From the NCBI RefSeq assembly GCF_949987515.2, contig NC_082684.1:51302006-51366005 (forward strand): 64,000 nt of DNA, given 5' to 3'. How positions within the stretch are numbered: the stretch's first letter is position 1; the number at the start of each line of letters is the position of its first letter. The notes beneath the pieces were generated by a model. It saw nothing but the letters and a program-made list of their open reading frames with translations. It ran no database searches and was not told the DNA's origin. The stretch comes from Delphinus delphis. Its lineage: Eukaryota; Chordata; Mammalia; Artiodactyla; Delphinidae. The translations under genes and the position numbers were made by a program. Shown here one piece after another: positions 46,201 through 57,480 of the stretch.

Positions 46201-47698
46201 GTAAGCTGAAAGTCCATGTGCATTTATAATGGAAGTGACTTAGGAAGATGTTATTGGGTAATAGAAATCTTGTCACATGAGGGCTAAGTGTTGCTGATAA
46301 ATGGCTTTTCTTGCATCTAAGAATTGTCGAAGAGATATCATTTGGCTGCTTCAGGCAGAGCCTAATGGGATGGAGTCTTCATGGGTTTGGGGCCTGGGCC
46401 TCAACCTTGCATATGCAAAAATTAAATTGGATATATTTGCCTGCAGGGAGACTGACATGCTAATAGATTCGCAGGGGACTTACTGATTAACTAGAATACT
46501 GCTCTATTAATTTGCGGTAGAAGTTACGTCTGACTCAAGAACCAGGACCATATTGGTAGGTCCTCAGGAGAGACAATATACATCAACAAGTGACTCAGTG
46601 AACAAAGAGTTATCACAGTGCTTTGAAATTGTCTGAGTACTCATCTCCTTCTCTGTCCAGACTCATTGAGCATCTTATTCCTGGTATCCTCTTCATGTAC
46701 TGTGTGGCTGGCCACAAAGTCAACACTTAAGAGAGCTGTTAAATAAACAAGTGATTCTAAACCATGGGGATTATATAAGCATAAGGCACAGGTACGTTGC
46801 TCCAGGCCAGTAGGATGGGTTACTCTTCTGCACACTGGATATTTCTGCCTAGTAAGAGAGTATTCTCTGTCCTGGGCTTCTGTGGAAACTGACAGATTCT
46901 TGCTTCAGAATCTCCTTTACTTCTCTCTCTGCAGACCCCTGCTCTGTGTTTTATATATATAGCTCTATCTCATATTGCCAAGGTAAATTCTGAGTAGTTA
47001 ATTCTTTGTTGATTTGTTTAATAAGTTATGTGTCAGTTGCTTGCCTGATGTCAACCCTGACTGCCTTATTAAATATGAGAACTGTAATCTCATTGAAATA
47101 AACATTCTTTTTAGGGTGGCTTTTTGCTTCTCACTTCAGAGAATATAACATTTCTGGCCTTGCTTTCATATTCTGAAACATTTTTAATTTATAATTTTTT
47201 ATATTCACTTATAACAGATTGTTTCTAGTGTTTTTGATGAACAATTATTTATTTGTGCAGAGGTTTTAAAATAAGATATACCAATGGTAGATGCACAGGG
47301 ACAGAGTTATAAACATTTTAAGGTAGGGAAAGAGTTGAATTGTTCAAAAGGACAATGCATGTTCTATGTCGGATATAGGTTTGTGTATTTATACATAGGA
47401 AGATTTCTCCCTTCTGAAATCTAGATGGTGAAACCCTCTTAAAGTGATGAAAATCTCCTTATCTTGTTGATTCTTATAGAGATGGGGCCTTTCTCACAAC
47501 CTTCATATACTTGAAAATACTTCATAAGGCTTGATGCCTTCTCATCCTCTTCATTGTCTAAACTCATCTAGAAGACTTCAAAGAACAAAAACAATCTGAA
47601 GAGGAACTTCTCCAAGAAAAGAAAATTATCATTGCTGAGACACTGATAAAATCTTTAAAACACGTAATATACAGAAAAAAATTTTGAAAATGACTGAA
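46201..47698. other. unassigned sequence
   Basis: No element recognised. Confidence 0.45.
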
Positions 47699-47720
47699 TA
47701 TCTATCTATCTATCTATCTC
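47699..47720. repeat. (TCTA)5 microsatellite
   Basis: About five tetranucleotide units, followed after 18 bases by a T16 run at 47739-47754. Confidence 0.9.
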
Positions 47721-47818
47721 TTAGGTTAGCGGAGAATCTTTTTTTTTTTTTTTTCATTTAATAACAGCAAGATCTTACCCGCCCACAATTTCTAGCCATT
47801 TGGGCTAGAGAATAGGAA

Positions 47819-47846
<28 letters not shown>
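47819..47846. repeat. (GT)14 microsatellite followed by an (AATA) tract
   Basis: Fourteen GT units, then an aataaataaataaata stretch near 47853-47869. Confidence 0.95.
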
Positions 47847-47849
<3 letters not shown>

Positions 47850-47869
47850 GGTAATAAATAAATAAATAA

Positions 47870-48779
47870 GTCTAAAATATGAAAGCATTGAAACTCAGTG
47901 AGGCTATTGCATATAATGTAGTAGAATATCTTGTCGGAGTAGAAAAAGAGCAAGATTAAGTCAGTTTTCTTTAGCTGTTGGTAAATAGCTGAGTTTTAGT
48001 AAAGAACACAGGCAACTTTTTTTTTTTATCAAAATAGGTATAAAAAATAGATTCTCAATTTTTGAGTTTGCCTATTTCATAATAAAAGAAAAATATGAAA
48101 ATAATTTTTGTTAGGATTTCTGTAGGAGATATTTCCTTTACTTCCTATTTCTTCTTTTGACTGTGACTTAGCTGATCAAAAACATAAAAGTGCAAGTTCA
48201 GGAAGTGATGATGTGCATAATATGCCAGCCTAGTAGTGACGGATGAACCAAAAAAAAAAATTTTTTTTTATCTACAATAGAACTGTGTTTTTTTTTTCTC
48301 CCCTGATGGTTTTTGAGTTATTGGATTTCCTTATTAGATGTTATACAGTAAATTGTGAGGTGCACTTTTCAGGAAGTGACATATTTATCACTGACAAATA
48401 CAGCAAATGGCATGTTGGGAAACATTTATTAAAAGAGAATCTATATCTATTAGTGCTGTTCTTTAAAGAAGAAAAGAATCCAAAGACGTTTTCATGGTTT
48501 GCCTTTGTTTGCAAGTCTATTAAGAGCTAAGTATTTCAGCTGCCCACATCTTGGTAGGGGATTGCAATTGTGGATGGCATTGAAATACTATAATTTCATA
48601 AATACCTCAATTGACTAAACAGCAGGAATTTACTGAGCTTTTTATTAGATGCCTGGCTTAGTAAAGTCTTGTGCATGTGGAGGAAGAAGGTGAGTTTCAA
48701 AAAGAACTGAATGAATTGAAAACAAACTGCACATCCAGAAGTATCTGTGGAGTTTTGGAGGTGAGAATATCAATCTCAA
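47870..48779. other. unassigned sequence
   Basis: No repeat recognised. A paired A/T homopolymer tract lies at 48250-48270, and the plus-strand open frame at 48243-48530 begins in it and shows no family. Confidence 0.4.
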
Positions 48780-48791
48780 AACTCTCCTGTA

Positions 48792-48997
48792 GGGCTTCCC
48801 TGGTGGCGCAGTGGTTGAGAGTCCGCCTGCCGATGCAGGGGACACGGGTTCGTGCCCCGGTCCAGGAGGATCCCGCATGCCGCGGAGAGGTTGGGCCCGT
48901 GAGCCGTGGCCACTGGGCCTGCGCGTCTGGAGCCTGTGCTCCGCAACGGGAGAGGCCACAACAGTGAGAGGCCCGCGTACTGGAAAAAAAAAAAAAC
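48792..48997 (+). mobile_element. CHR-1-type tRNA-Glu SINE, full length, plus strand
   Basis: Head 'gggcttccctggtggcgcag', near-consensus A and B boxes, a CpG-rich body and a tail of A's. Target-site duplication aactctcctgta, 12 bp and perfect, at 48780-48791 and 48998-49009. Several open frames run through it on both strands; they are SINE translations and not genes. Confidence 0.96.
48804..48857 (+). promoter_or_regulatory. Pol III internal promoter (A and B boxes) of the SINE
   Basis: An A box-like tggcgcagtggttg (48804-48817) and a B box-like ggttcgtgccc (48847-48857) are spaced as in tRNA genes and inherited from the tRNA-Glu ancestor. This is the best-preserved pair in the window. Activity is inferred from tRNA-type promoters. 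Confidence 0.75.
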
Positions 48998-49009
48998 AAC
49001 TCTCCTGTA

Positions 49010-49838
49010 AATCCTTGCTCTGCAGCAAATCCCTGGACTATGTTTTTGTTGGTCTCTGTGAAACTCTGCAAAAGTACATTCTATTTTGTGAAACTGTTGA
49101 AAGAAACACCAAGAAGCATCCCTGGGGAGGAGGATCTGGAGTTGGAATTGGGCTATGTCCTGGCTGAAAATGTCCCATTGTTTTAAACATAGTTCAGCTT
49201 GTTAAATGCCAGAGTTCTCACTCACTTGGTAAAAAAACAATTAACGATGAATGCTAAGCCTAGATTGGCACTTACATCTAAATAAATTTGACTCCATTGG
49301 AGACTGCTTTTCAATCCATGTTTCTGATAAGTTCCTTGCATTGTAATAAAATTAATGGGGCTTAAACAGCTGGATTTCTGATTATGTGACCCATAATTGA
49401 AAGTGTATGATATCTTGAGTACGGAAGTTCAAGGCCAAGAACATTCAGTGTGTGCTTTGGGCAAATGCAGAGGTGTGCTGAGAGAGACAGATTGACAGCA
49501 AGGCTCTGAAACGAGGGCACGATTTTGGAAAGACTGAGGGGGCAGAAATAGTGGGGGAGAGAGTAGCAGAGGTGAAAGCATAGAGCTGGAAATGTGAATT
49601 GTATCGGGTGTGTATGTGTGTGTGTAAATGGACTTGATAGGAAGAGACAGTTTCTAGTGACTATAGACTGTACAGGTTGACACTCTATGGTAGAGGGCTT
49701 TAACGGCTTGTAAGAGAAGATTGTATTCAGCAAGGTAGGCAAAAAATATTGCCTTGTAAATTATTGAAGGAGAGAGAGAAGGCTGTGAAGAATGTTCTGG
49801 CCTAATGATTGGAACAGATGGGGAGAGACTGAAGTCAG
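49010..49838. other. unassigned sequence
   Basis: Spacer between the two oppositely oriented SINEs. Nothing recognised apart from a short GT tract near 49608-49625. Confidence 0.45.
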
Positions 49839-50055
49839 TTTTTTTTTTTTTTTTTTTTTTTTTGCGGTACACGGGCCTCTCACTGTTGTGGCCTCTCCCA
49901 TTGCAGAGCACAGGCTCTGGACGCGCAGGCTCAGCGGCCATGGCTCACGGGCCCAGCCGCTCCTCGGCATGTGGGATCTTCCTGGACCGGGGCACGAACC
50001 CGTGTCCCCTGCATCGGCAGGTGGACTCTCAACCACTGCACCGCCAGGGAAGCCC
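49839..50055 (-). mobile_element. CHR-1-type tRNA-Glu SINE, full length, minus strand
   Basis: T25 tract (49839-49863), 'gcggtacacgggcctctcac', the body and a head ending 'gccagggaagccc' at 50055. It directly abuts a T-rich tract that begins an L1 3' end. No clear target-site duplication is visible, as expected if the SINE landed in the L1 tail and the duplicated bases were mostly T. Confidence 0.93.
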
Positions 50056-50378
50056 TTTCTGTTTTTGTTTTTGTTTTTTTTAACATCTTTACTAGAGTAT
50101 AATTGCTTTACAAAGATGTGTTAGTTTCTGCTTTATAACAAGGTGAATCAGCTATACATATACATATATCCGCATATCTCCTCCCTCTTGCATCTCCCTC
50201 CCACCCTCCCTATCCCACCCTTCTAGGTGGTCACAAAGCACCGAGCTGATCTTCCTGTGCTATGCGGTTGCTTCCCACTAGCTATCTATTTTACGTTTGA
50301 TAGTGTATATATGTCCATGCCACTCTCTCACTTTGCCCCAGCTTACCCTTCCCCCTCCCCATGTCCTAAGTCTATTCT
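50056..50378 (-). mobile_element. 5'-truncated L1 3'UTR, young subfamily, minus strand
   Basis: A T-rich start, then 'aacatctttactagagtata', 'ttctgctttataacaaggtg', a C-rich stretch near 50190-50220 and 'gtgtatatatgtccatgcca', ending near 'gtcctaagtctattct'. It closely matches the 3'UTR of the 7-kb L1 at 6604. Confidence 0.9.
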
Positions 50379-50559
50379 AAGAGGCAAAATTAATCAGACT
50401 TGAAGAGGGAGATTCCAAAGATGATTCTCAAGGATCAGCCCTAGGACTTCTCTTTGTGAGCATTAAGTGGCTGGTAGACTAGAAGGCCTACAAATAAAGA
50501 CGAACAAATAAATACGAACTAGAGGGGGAGGAAGAAAACCAAGGGAGTGTGATCCAGAG
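50379..50559. other. unassigned sequence
   Basis: No element recognised. Confidence 0.4.
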
Positions 50560-50960
50560 GCAAAAAGAAGATAGATTTCAAGAAGAATGTTTCTGAGATA
50601 GTGAATAAGACAAAGAGTGAGAAATATCCTTTGGATTTAACAACGTGGAGATCATTGGTAACTTTAGCAAGTATTGTTTCAGTAAAGCAAGGGAGGCAGG
50701 GCCCAAAATTAATGGGTCAAGAGGAAATGGATAAAGTAAATATGGGTAACTCCAGAAATCTGGCTGAGACCTGAATATGATATAAAGGTCTATATGGGTG
50801 TGAAGGATGATTTTTTAAATATCATAGCGACTTGAGGGTGTTTAAATTTTCTTGGAGCAAGACCCTAGAGAGAGAAAGAAATTGAATATACTAGAGAAGG
50901 AGGCCTCTCCTTATCTCATTGTCCACCAGTAGTCATTGTTCCACGAAAGACTTCTGTTCT
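50560..50960 (-). repeat. L2 ORF2 relic (reverse-transcriptase part), minus strand
   Basis: Reversed L2 reverse-transcriptase wording: 'gagaaatatcctttggattt', 'aacaacgtggagatcattgg', 'taactttagcaagtattgtt' and 'tcagtaaagcaagggaggca'. These correspond to the codons around the palm motif A (LLDLSAAFDTV in L2). No frame is retained. Confidence 0.7.
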
Positions 50961-51764
50961 CTGGAAAAATTCTGAGGGTAGGAATTGAGAACTTTGAAGC
51001 AATAGCAGTAAGAGTAGGGATTTTGCTGGGGGCAGAAAAAACATCAAGGAGAGGAGTGACAGCTCTGATAACTGAAGGATTGATTTAGAATTCAAACATT
51101 GTTTTGCAACAGCAGAGCTTGTGATTATGCTGAGTGGGAATGTGACTTATACAGACCTTTTTCACAGAGTCTTTCATTCCTTGGGGTTCCCGGAACAGTG
51201 CGACTGTAAGTATCTGTGCTAGTTTCTGAAGCTTGACTTACTCCATTGAAATCACAGGAAGAATGTTATTTGATTTATGAAAGGAGTTAGCCAGCCATTC
51301 ACCTAATTTTGAAACAGTGACAGGAATAGGAGGAAAGAAAAAGGATATTGAACCAGAATTGTACAACTTGCAAGTTATTGAAATGCCTAAGGAAGATAAA
51401 GATTTTTTAATATTTAGAGTCATAATTCATTCAAACAAAGTTAAGAAATCAGTTTTCAAGACAATGCAAACTCGCTAATGCAGACAAACTTTGAGTGGAT
51501 ATCTTTTTAAAAAGTTTGAGCTATAGAATAATATGGAAATCTAGGTTAGTTACTTTAAATTCTTCTTGAAATGAGAAAGGGTATGAAAAAGAAAAAGGAT
51601 ATATTTCTTTAAGTTCATGAAGTTACTCTCTAACTGTTAAAGCAAAGCATTAGCATTTCTATCTAATAAGTTGGTGTGACATATTTGTGTAGTAATGGTT
51701 ATAACCGACCATTTGTGATCTCTCAGTTTCTGTGGGAGAGAAGTTGGGTATGAGCTAGCTACGT
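50961..51764. other. unassigned sequence
   Basis: No element recognised. Confidence 0.4.
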
Positions 51765-52175
51765 TTACTGCTCAGGGACTCACAAAGCTGAAATGAAGGT
51801 ATTGGCCAGGGCTGTAATCTTATCTGGAGCTTGGGATCTTCCTCCAAGCTTCTTCCGGTTATAGTTGTAGGATTGAGGTCCTGTTTTGTTGCTGGTTGTC
51901 TGCTGGGCTGAATCTCCTCGAGGCTGCCTGCCATTCCTGGCCATGTGGCCTTTTCCATAATATGTCAGTTTTCTCCTTCAAGGCCTTCAGAAGAGTATCT
52001 GCTGTAGCTTTGAATCTCTCTGACTTCCTTCATCTCTGACCCCTAGACCCTCTTTTTAAAGGGCTCATCTGATTAGGCCAGGTTTACCCACACTCAGGAG
52101 TAGGTGATTACAAAAGGAGTGCACACGAGGGGGTCAAGAACCTTGGGACCCATTTTAGAATTATGTCTCCCACAA
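51765..52175 (-). mobile_element. LTR relic, ERVL-MaLR-like, minus strand
   Basis: Reversed LTR-type wording: 'gggactcacaaagctgaaat', 'gaaggtattggccagggctg', 'ccatgtggccttttccataa', 'ttacccacactcaggagtag' and 'acccattttagaattatgtc'. Diverged; the ends are not certain. Confidence 0.55.
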
Positions 52176-52184
52176 ATGGTTCAA

Positions 52185-52560
52185 ATGAATAGATGTTAAT
52201 AAAGAGACCATGTACAGAGTGAGCAGGGTAAAGGGAGCAAAGGAGGAATGATGAAGCAGCCAGAGATTAGCAACAGCAGGACATCATTATCAGAACCTGG
52301 TGAGAGTGTGGACGGTGGGGGACAGCTATGGCCCTGGAAGAGGGCAGCTGCTGCCAGGGTCTTGCACTGAAGCGGGGAGGGAACAGAGAAGAAATCCCCT
52401 CCCTCTCTTTTCTTGCCTTCTGATCTCCTGTGGAGGGCGCCCGGGGCCAAATCGAACTTGAAACCAAGGGCTCCAAGCCTGGGTCAAACAGTCCTCAGAG
52501 GTCAGCCTTTCAGGGCCCAGAGGGCAGAGAAGGTCAGTGAATTGACCATCACTGTGCCCA
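52185..52560. repeat. old interspersed repeat, family not assigned
   Basis: 'agagattagcaacagcagga' after a purine-rich start, then a pyrimidine-rich middle and 'tcaaacagtcctcagaggtc', a combination I recognise from dispersed mammalian copies but cannot name. Two minus-strand open frames inside it are short and without motifs. Confidence 0.4.
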
Positions 52561-53574
52561 AGAATTGTTAGTTGTTGTTATTAAGGGATCTCTGGTTTAC
52601 GAACATATAAGTCTAGAAGTATGAGGGACTGGTCTCCCCTGTCAACATTCTAACTGGTTCTGATAGGTGAGTGATGACATAAAGGTGGGAGAAAGGAACT
52701 GGCCAAATTGTTGTGAGTAGAGCTGTAATAATGAACTACCTCTAGCACATTCCCTTACATGGAGGAGATCCTTGACATATATTTGTAGCAACTGCCGATG
52801 TAATGATGAAATTGTAGAAGTTCTTAAAGAATAGAAACTTATTTCATAAACATGTGCCAACAAGAACAGAATGCTAACTTTCTTTTTTTTACTTAAAAAA
52901 AAAAGCACATTGATATTAAAAAAAAAAGAATTCATTGGGCTCCACTGACAAATTTTGTGCTACAGTATGGTATGAACTTGTTCAGAGGCAGGAGGCGAGA
53001 GTGTTTAATTTTTGAATTCCACTGACTGAAATATATAATTGTATTTACTATATCCATAATCAGTGGCTTATTGAAACTTTTGAGTAAATTTTGGAATCAA
53101 AATTATAACTCCTACAGCAATCACATTGAACCCACAGCTATCCAATGAGAACACTCAAAGTTAAGATAAAAGTCTCATTTATGAATTCCTTCTGTTGCCA
53201 TAGTGAAAGAAGAAGCATCTATAATAAAGTTTTCGGCACCAGGATTATAAAAGTTATAGGAATCCTTCCTCTGGCAGAATTTAGTTTTCACCTTAATGTG
53301 TAAAACACAAAGCATTTCTGTTTTCTTTTGAAAGTCTAATTTTTAAACTCCACTGAGTCTCTCTGTAGGGAGAGAGCAAGAGGGGCATGGCTTGTCAGTT
53401 TCCACCACAGTTAACAGCTGAATCTGGAAATTTAGTCATTTACATTGGACAGGTCAGAGGGAGACTCAGATTCTGATTTTCATGTAGCATCTCTCTCTAT
53501 TACATATTAGAAATTGAAAATAGAAACAACTTTACTGTGGGACTTCTTGTTTAGTATTTCCACTAAAGTACAGA
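52561..53574. other. unassigned sequence
   Basis: AT-rich with two short A runs near 52897-52907 and 52918-52928. Nothing else recognised. Confidence 0.45.
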
Positions 53575-53644
53575 TTATTCGTTGGCCGTCAATGGATTTA
53601 GATTTCTGGTTATTCGTTGGCCATCAATGGATTTAGATTTCGAA
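53575..53644. repeat. 35-bp tandem duplication, two copies
   Basis: Copies starting ttattcgttggcc at 53575 and 53610 differ by a single early transition (ccgtc/ccatc) and near the junction. Confidence 0.95.
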
Positions 53645-55924
53645 CCAATTAATCATGCATTTAGTATAGTTAGAAATAAAAGAAATAACACATATTTCAC
53701 ATTTCTCTCCAAATGTGCAAAGGCTGATTTAAGAACTTTGAGTCTTCCACCACCTGTAATGCTTATTTTTATATTCATTTTGCATTGAAAACATTGCCTT
53801 AATGTTCTAATTAGCATTTCCATCATATTTGCTAACACACTTTCACACTTATCTTATGCAGTGGAAAACTACAGTTAAACATTCCCCTCGGAAAGTTAAA
53901 AGGTTCTTCATCTGGATACATTTTTCTGATGAATTTACAGCAGGGACCTCAGAGGGAACACTGGTTAGGTATTCTGAGGACAGAACAGAAAGTCTGAAGC
54001 ATGGAGACAGTCTAATATTATGTTAATTTCATTTTTTAATATTGGACTTGGAAATTTTTCTAATCTACTTTCTGCTTTGACTGCCTATACCCATTTATGT
54101 TATTTAAATTGTCCCAGTAAGTGTAAAAATTCCTCTCTGAAATGTATGTAGAAAATAGGATTGTACCAATGACCATCTGGTATTGTTTGAGTACCAGTGG
54201 AAAAGTTGCTCTGTCTTTACTAAAAAGACTTATTCTTTACTTCCTTAAGTTTGATGAGTTGTTCAAACCAATCTAAACCTTTCCTTTTCTCTTCGGATTT
54301 TCATTATTCTTGGATATCTAGCCTGGATAACAAGAATATAATTTTATTTCATGATTAATGCTACTCTATTTTAAATTTTCCCTCAATTTAGCTCTAGTTA
54401 TTATAGAAACAATGATCATCCTTAGGTAGTTAGAGTAATTCAGCATTTTATGGTAACATAACCTACCACTTTATAATTTAAAAACTGTATTTTAATATAT
54501 TTTTAAGAATGAAAACTTTAAAAATGATGAATGTTACACCTTTGTTAACAACGTGAAAATCATCAAGTATCTTTTACTCTTTGAACTTTTTGTTTTCTGT
54601 TTCCTTCTTCAGATTTCAAGTTCTCTCTAGATAACATTCACCAAAATAGGTTGGAATAACTCCAGAAGGAAGCACTACGTTAGTATAATTGGGTAGTTCT
54701 CTCTCTTTGTGAATTGGGAGGAAGGGCAGTAGAAAGTAGCAATATTTTGTGTCCTTGGAAACATTGTTCAAGAAGTTACTATTTTGGGAACTTCCTGACT
54801 TCCTTTGGGCAGTCCTGTGGCCATATAGATGGTGGAAGCCTTGTTTTGCAGACTACTTCTGTCATGGATTCCGAGGGTTCACAACCCTTCTGGAGGTGGG
54901 ATTTGTGATCCTCCTGTCCTGGGATCCCACCCTCATTATACACAGTGTGATTTACCTTTAGCCCTCTGGTGGAAAAAATGTGGTCGTGTCATAAAATGGA
55001 AGTTGTAATCTTTTGAAAATTGAAGGGAAACTGAGTAGCCAGGTTATAGAAAATCCATTTTTCTTTTTCAGGCTGTTTGACTTCAACAGAAGTAATATGT
55101 CTGTGGGTGCTAATAAATTGTAGCCAGTCAGGGTTTAACACTGATGTATATTGTACAGATTTAGATTCCCTTAATGTTTGCTTAACTTGCTCTCTGCACC
55201 AGAATTGCAGCATTTCAGATGTGATAAGAATGTGAATATTTCCATAAAGTGCAAATGCAGGTGACTGTTTAGTAACTGTTATGATGAGTGCTTGGCAATG
55301 AACTTCAGTGTTTTCCTATAATTCTGATTTCTGGAGAAACAATAAGCTTAATTGTTTTAGGAAAACTATCTAGGGGCTTGGTATTTATACTCTAGAAACT
55401 GTGAAATTTAGGTAGACAATTGAATTGGCTAGCCCTGCATTTACTCATTAAATTTGTCTAGGATAATCTTATTTTGATTAGTGGGCTAAAGCTATTTTAT
55501 CTTTACGCCCTTGTTGTTTCTGGCATAAATTCTAGGTCAAGGTAACTCTCAAACGCTAAATGAGTATTTTTCAGTGGAGTCTTATAAATTGGGGACAGTG
55601 CTCTTAAATCTTCTCGGCTGAGTTGCCATTCATTAAATTACTGGGCTGAGATAGGATCAAAGTCATTTTTTATACCTAAAAATTTTTTATTTGAAAAAAA
55701 AAAGACTCAGTCCAGAGAGTATCTTCAGTCATTGAAAGGGAAGGTCACTCGGTATTTGTCATTCTTATAAATTATTAGCTGAAGCATTTGGAACAATTCT
55801 AGAGAAGAAGAAATTCACATTTCTTGCTATGAGAAATTATAGCTCACACTAAAGCATTCTCATGATTTGTGTTTTTAATCAGTTTACGGTTATAGTTAAT
55901 CTGCCTGCTATCTCTGAGAAGTAG
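53645..55924. other. unassigned AT-rich sequence, 2.3 kb
   Basis: No repeat family or coding segment recognised. The small open frames here have no motifs. Confidence 0.45.
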
Positions 55925-56035
55925 GTTAAAATTATTAACCCTGTTTTACAGATTAGGGAATGGAGACGCACTCTTGTTAAGTGGGACCACAAGCTGCCAC
56001 AGTAGGTCACTAACACAGGGAGGATTGGTCCGATA
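55925..56035 (-). repeat. MIR fragment, minus strand
   Basis: Reversed core 'taaccctgttttacagatta', 'gggaatggagacgcactctt' and 'gcagtaggtcacta'-like wording. Confidence 0.5.
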
Positions 56036-56315
56036 TTCATGTGTTGTGTTTAGTCCACAATGTCTTTGATTTTACTTGTAATGAATCACACTGTTGTACC
56101 CTGTTCCTGTTTGGAAAGGAAGCACTGACATTTGACCGTCTTTCTTTTTTCCCCTCAATGATTTTTATGAGCCATTGAAGATAAACAATTGCGGTTTTTG
56201 AAAGACTATAGCGTCTTTTAATCTTTTGTAAGATGTGCATATATTATGGTTATAATCAACTTTCACTTTCATGTTAATGTTAAAGATCTTAGACAAGTTT
56301 GGAAATTAACTTTAA
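56036..56315. other. unassigned sequence
   Basis: No element recognised. Confidence 0.4.
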
Positions 56316-56417
56316 CCCATAGGGCTTCCCTGGTGGCGCAGTGGTTGAGAGTCCGCCTGCCGATGCAGGGGACACGGATTCGTGCCCCGGTCCGGGAAGA
56401 TCCCACATGCCCATAGG
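56316..56417 (+). mobile_element. 3'-clipped, tailless CHR-1-type SINE
   Basis: The tRNA-like head of the SINE, from gggcttccctggtggcgcag through the B box region to tccgggaagatcccacatg, is present at about 56322-56409 (88 bases). The whole second half and the A tail are missing. The short direct repeat cccatagg flanks it at 56316-56323 and 56410-56417. Retroposed SINEs are normally complete at the 3' end, so this is either a tailless insertion or a later deletion. Confidence 0.9.
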
Positions 56418-56639
56418 TATATTTAATTGCTAGTCTTTTCATTTCTATGTATTTGGAGACAGTTAACCAAATAGTGTTTACTGAGCAGCTACAGGTTAAA
56501 ATTTGTGTTGAATGGTTGTTGACCACAGACTTTGCTAGGTAACTGTTGTGACATCTTTCTCTCAGGCGAGATATTGACAACACCTGTGGCAAATTTGGGG
56601 TCATAACTCAGCCTTCCTCAGATGATACTGGATGACTTA
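56418..56639. other. unassigned sequence
   Basis: No element recognised. Confidence 0.4.
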
Positions 56640-57000
56640 ACTAAGATAAGATCATGTTATAAAATTGCAGGGTTGGAGGGCTTAAGAGCCATTAGTTCAT
56701 TCTCACATCATATTGCTGCTCTCTTCCCCCACCGCCCTCTTAGAGGCACAGCTTATACTTCAGATACAATTTGTTCTGCTTGACCCTTCACACTCCAAGC
56801 TCCAGCCATCTGGAGTAGTGTCTTGATGATACTATGCTCTCTCCTCTCACAACCCGCTCCTGTACATGAGTTTCTTTAATCAGATCACGTTTCCTCCCTC
56901 CGTAACCCCCACCCTCTGTCCCATGTCCCAGGCTGACTCCTTAACTCTTAACTCCTATTCAGTTTTCAAGTCTCAGCTTAAGTGCTGAGATTTTAAAATC
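56640..57000 (+). repeat. L2 relic, plus strand
   Basis: 'ctccaagctccagccatctg', 'atgagtttctttaatcagat' and 'ttttcaagtctcagcttaag' follow the L2 3' coding region. Moderate divergence; the left boundary is uncertain. Confidence 0.5.
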
Positions 57001-57199
57001 AGATCCTGGACAGTGTAAACCAAAATTTAAATTTGTGGTCTATTTCATAATCCCAAACTGAATCTTTCCCTTTTCTTTCTAACCAGTCCTCTATGGAATT
57101 TTTCTTAGAAGCAATTAACCCCAAATCCCCAAATCCTTTCTCTAGTAGTTGCTGCTAAAAGACTGGAACTCTATATCTCATGTCCAGGAAAGATATGCA

Positions 57200-57480
57200 A
57201 ATGAACTGCTTCTTTGTCCACTTTGTCTGATATTATTAATATTATCCCTTTGCGTTCTTTGTTCCCCTTTGGTTGGTTTACCTTGACTACCTGTTTATTT
57301 TAGTTTTGTGATTTTGTTCTAATGAGATTGGTTTTGGCTTTTTACTTTGACAGTTGTCGTCTTTTAACTGAATTAACTATTTAAGACTAACAGCCAACAT
57401 CATGTTTAATGGGAAAATATGAGTGGCTGCTCTAAAATCAGATATAAAGCGGGACTCTGAAATCACTATTATTGTTTGAA
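57200..57480. repeat. old L1 ORF2 relics, mixed strands
   Basis: 57383-57480 on plus reads like the L1 ORF2 palm region ('acagccaacatcatgtttaa', 'tctaaaatcagatataaagc', 'actctgaaatcactattatt'). 57215-57290 looks like a reversed endonuclease stretch ('cactttgtctgatattatta'). The opposite orientations suggest two separate relics or an inversion. Highly diverged. Confidence 0.5.

Noticed and set aside
48645..50124. Cluster of open frames of 61-127 codons on both strands with shared peptide wording
   Set aside because: They are translations of the two CHR-1-type SINEs in different frames. Similar frames recur at 26121-26498, 32258-32515 and 33440-33793 wherever the SINE lies.
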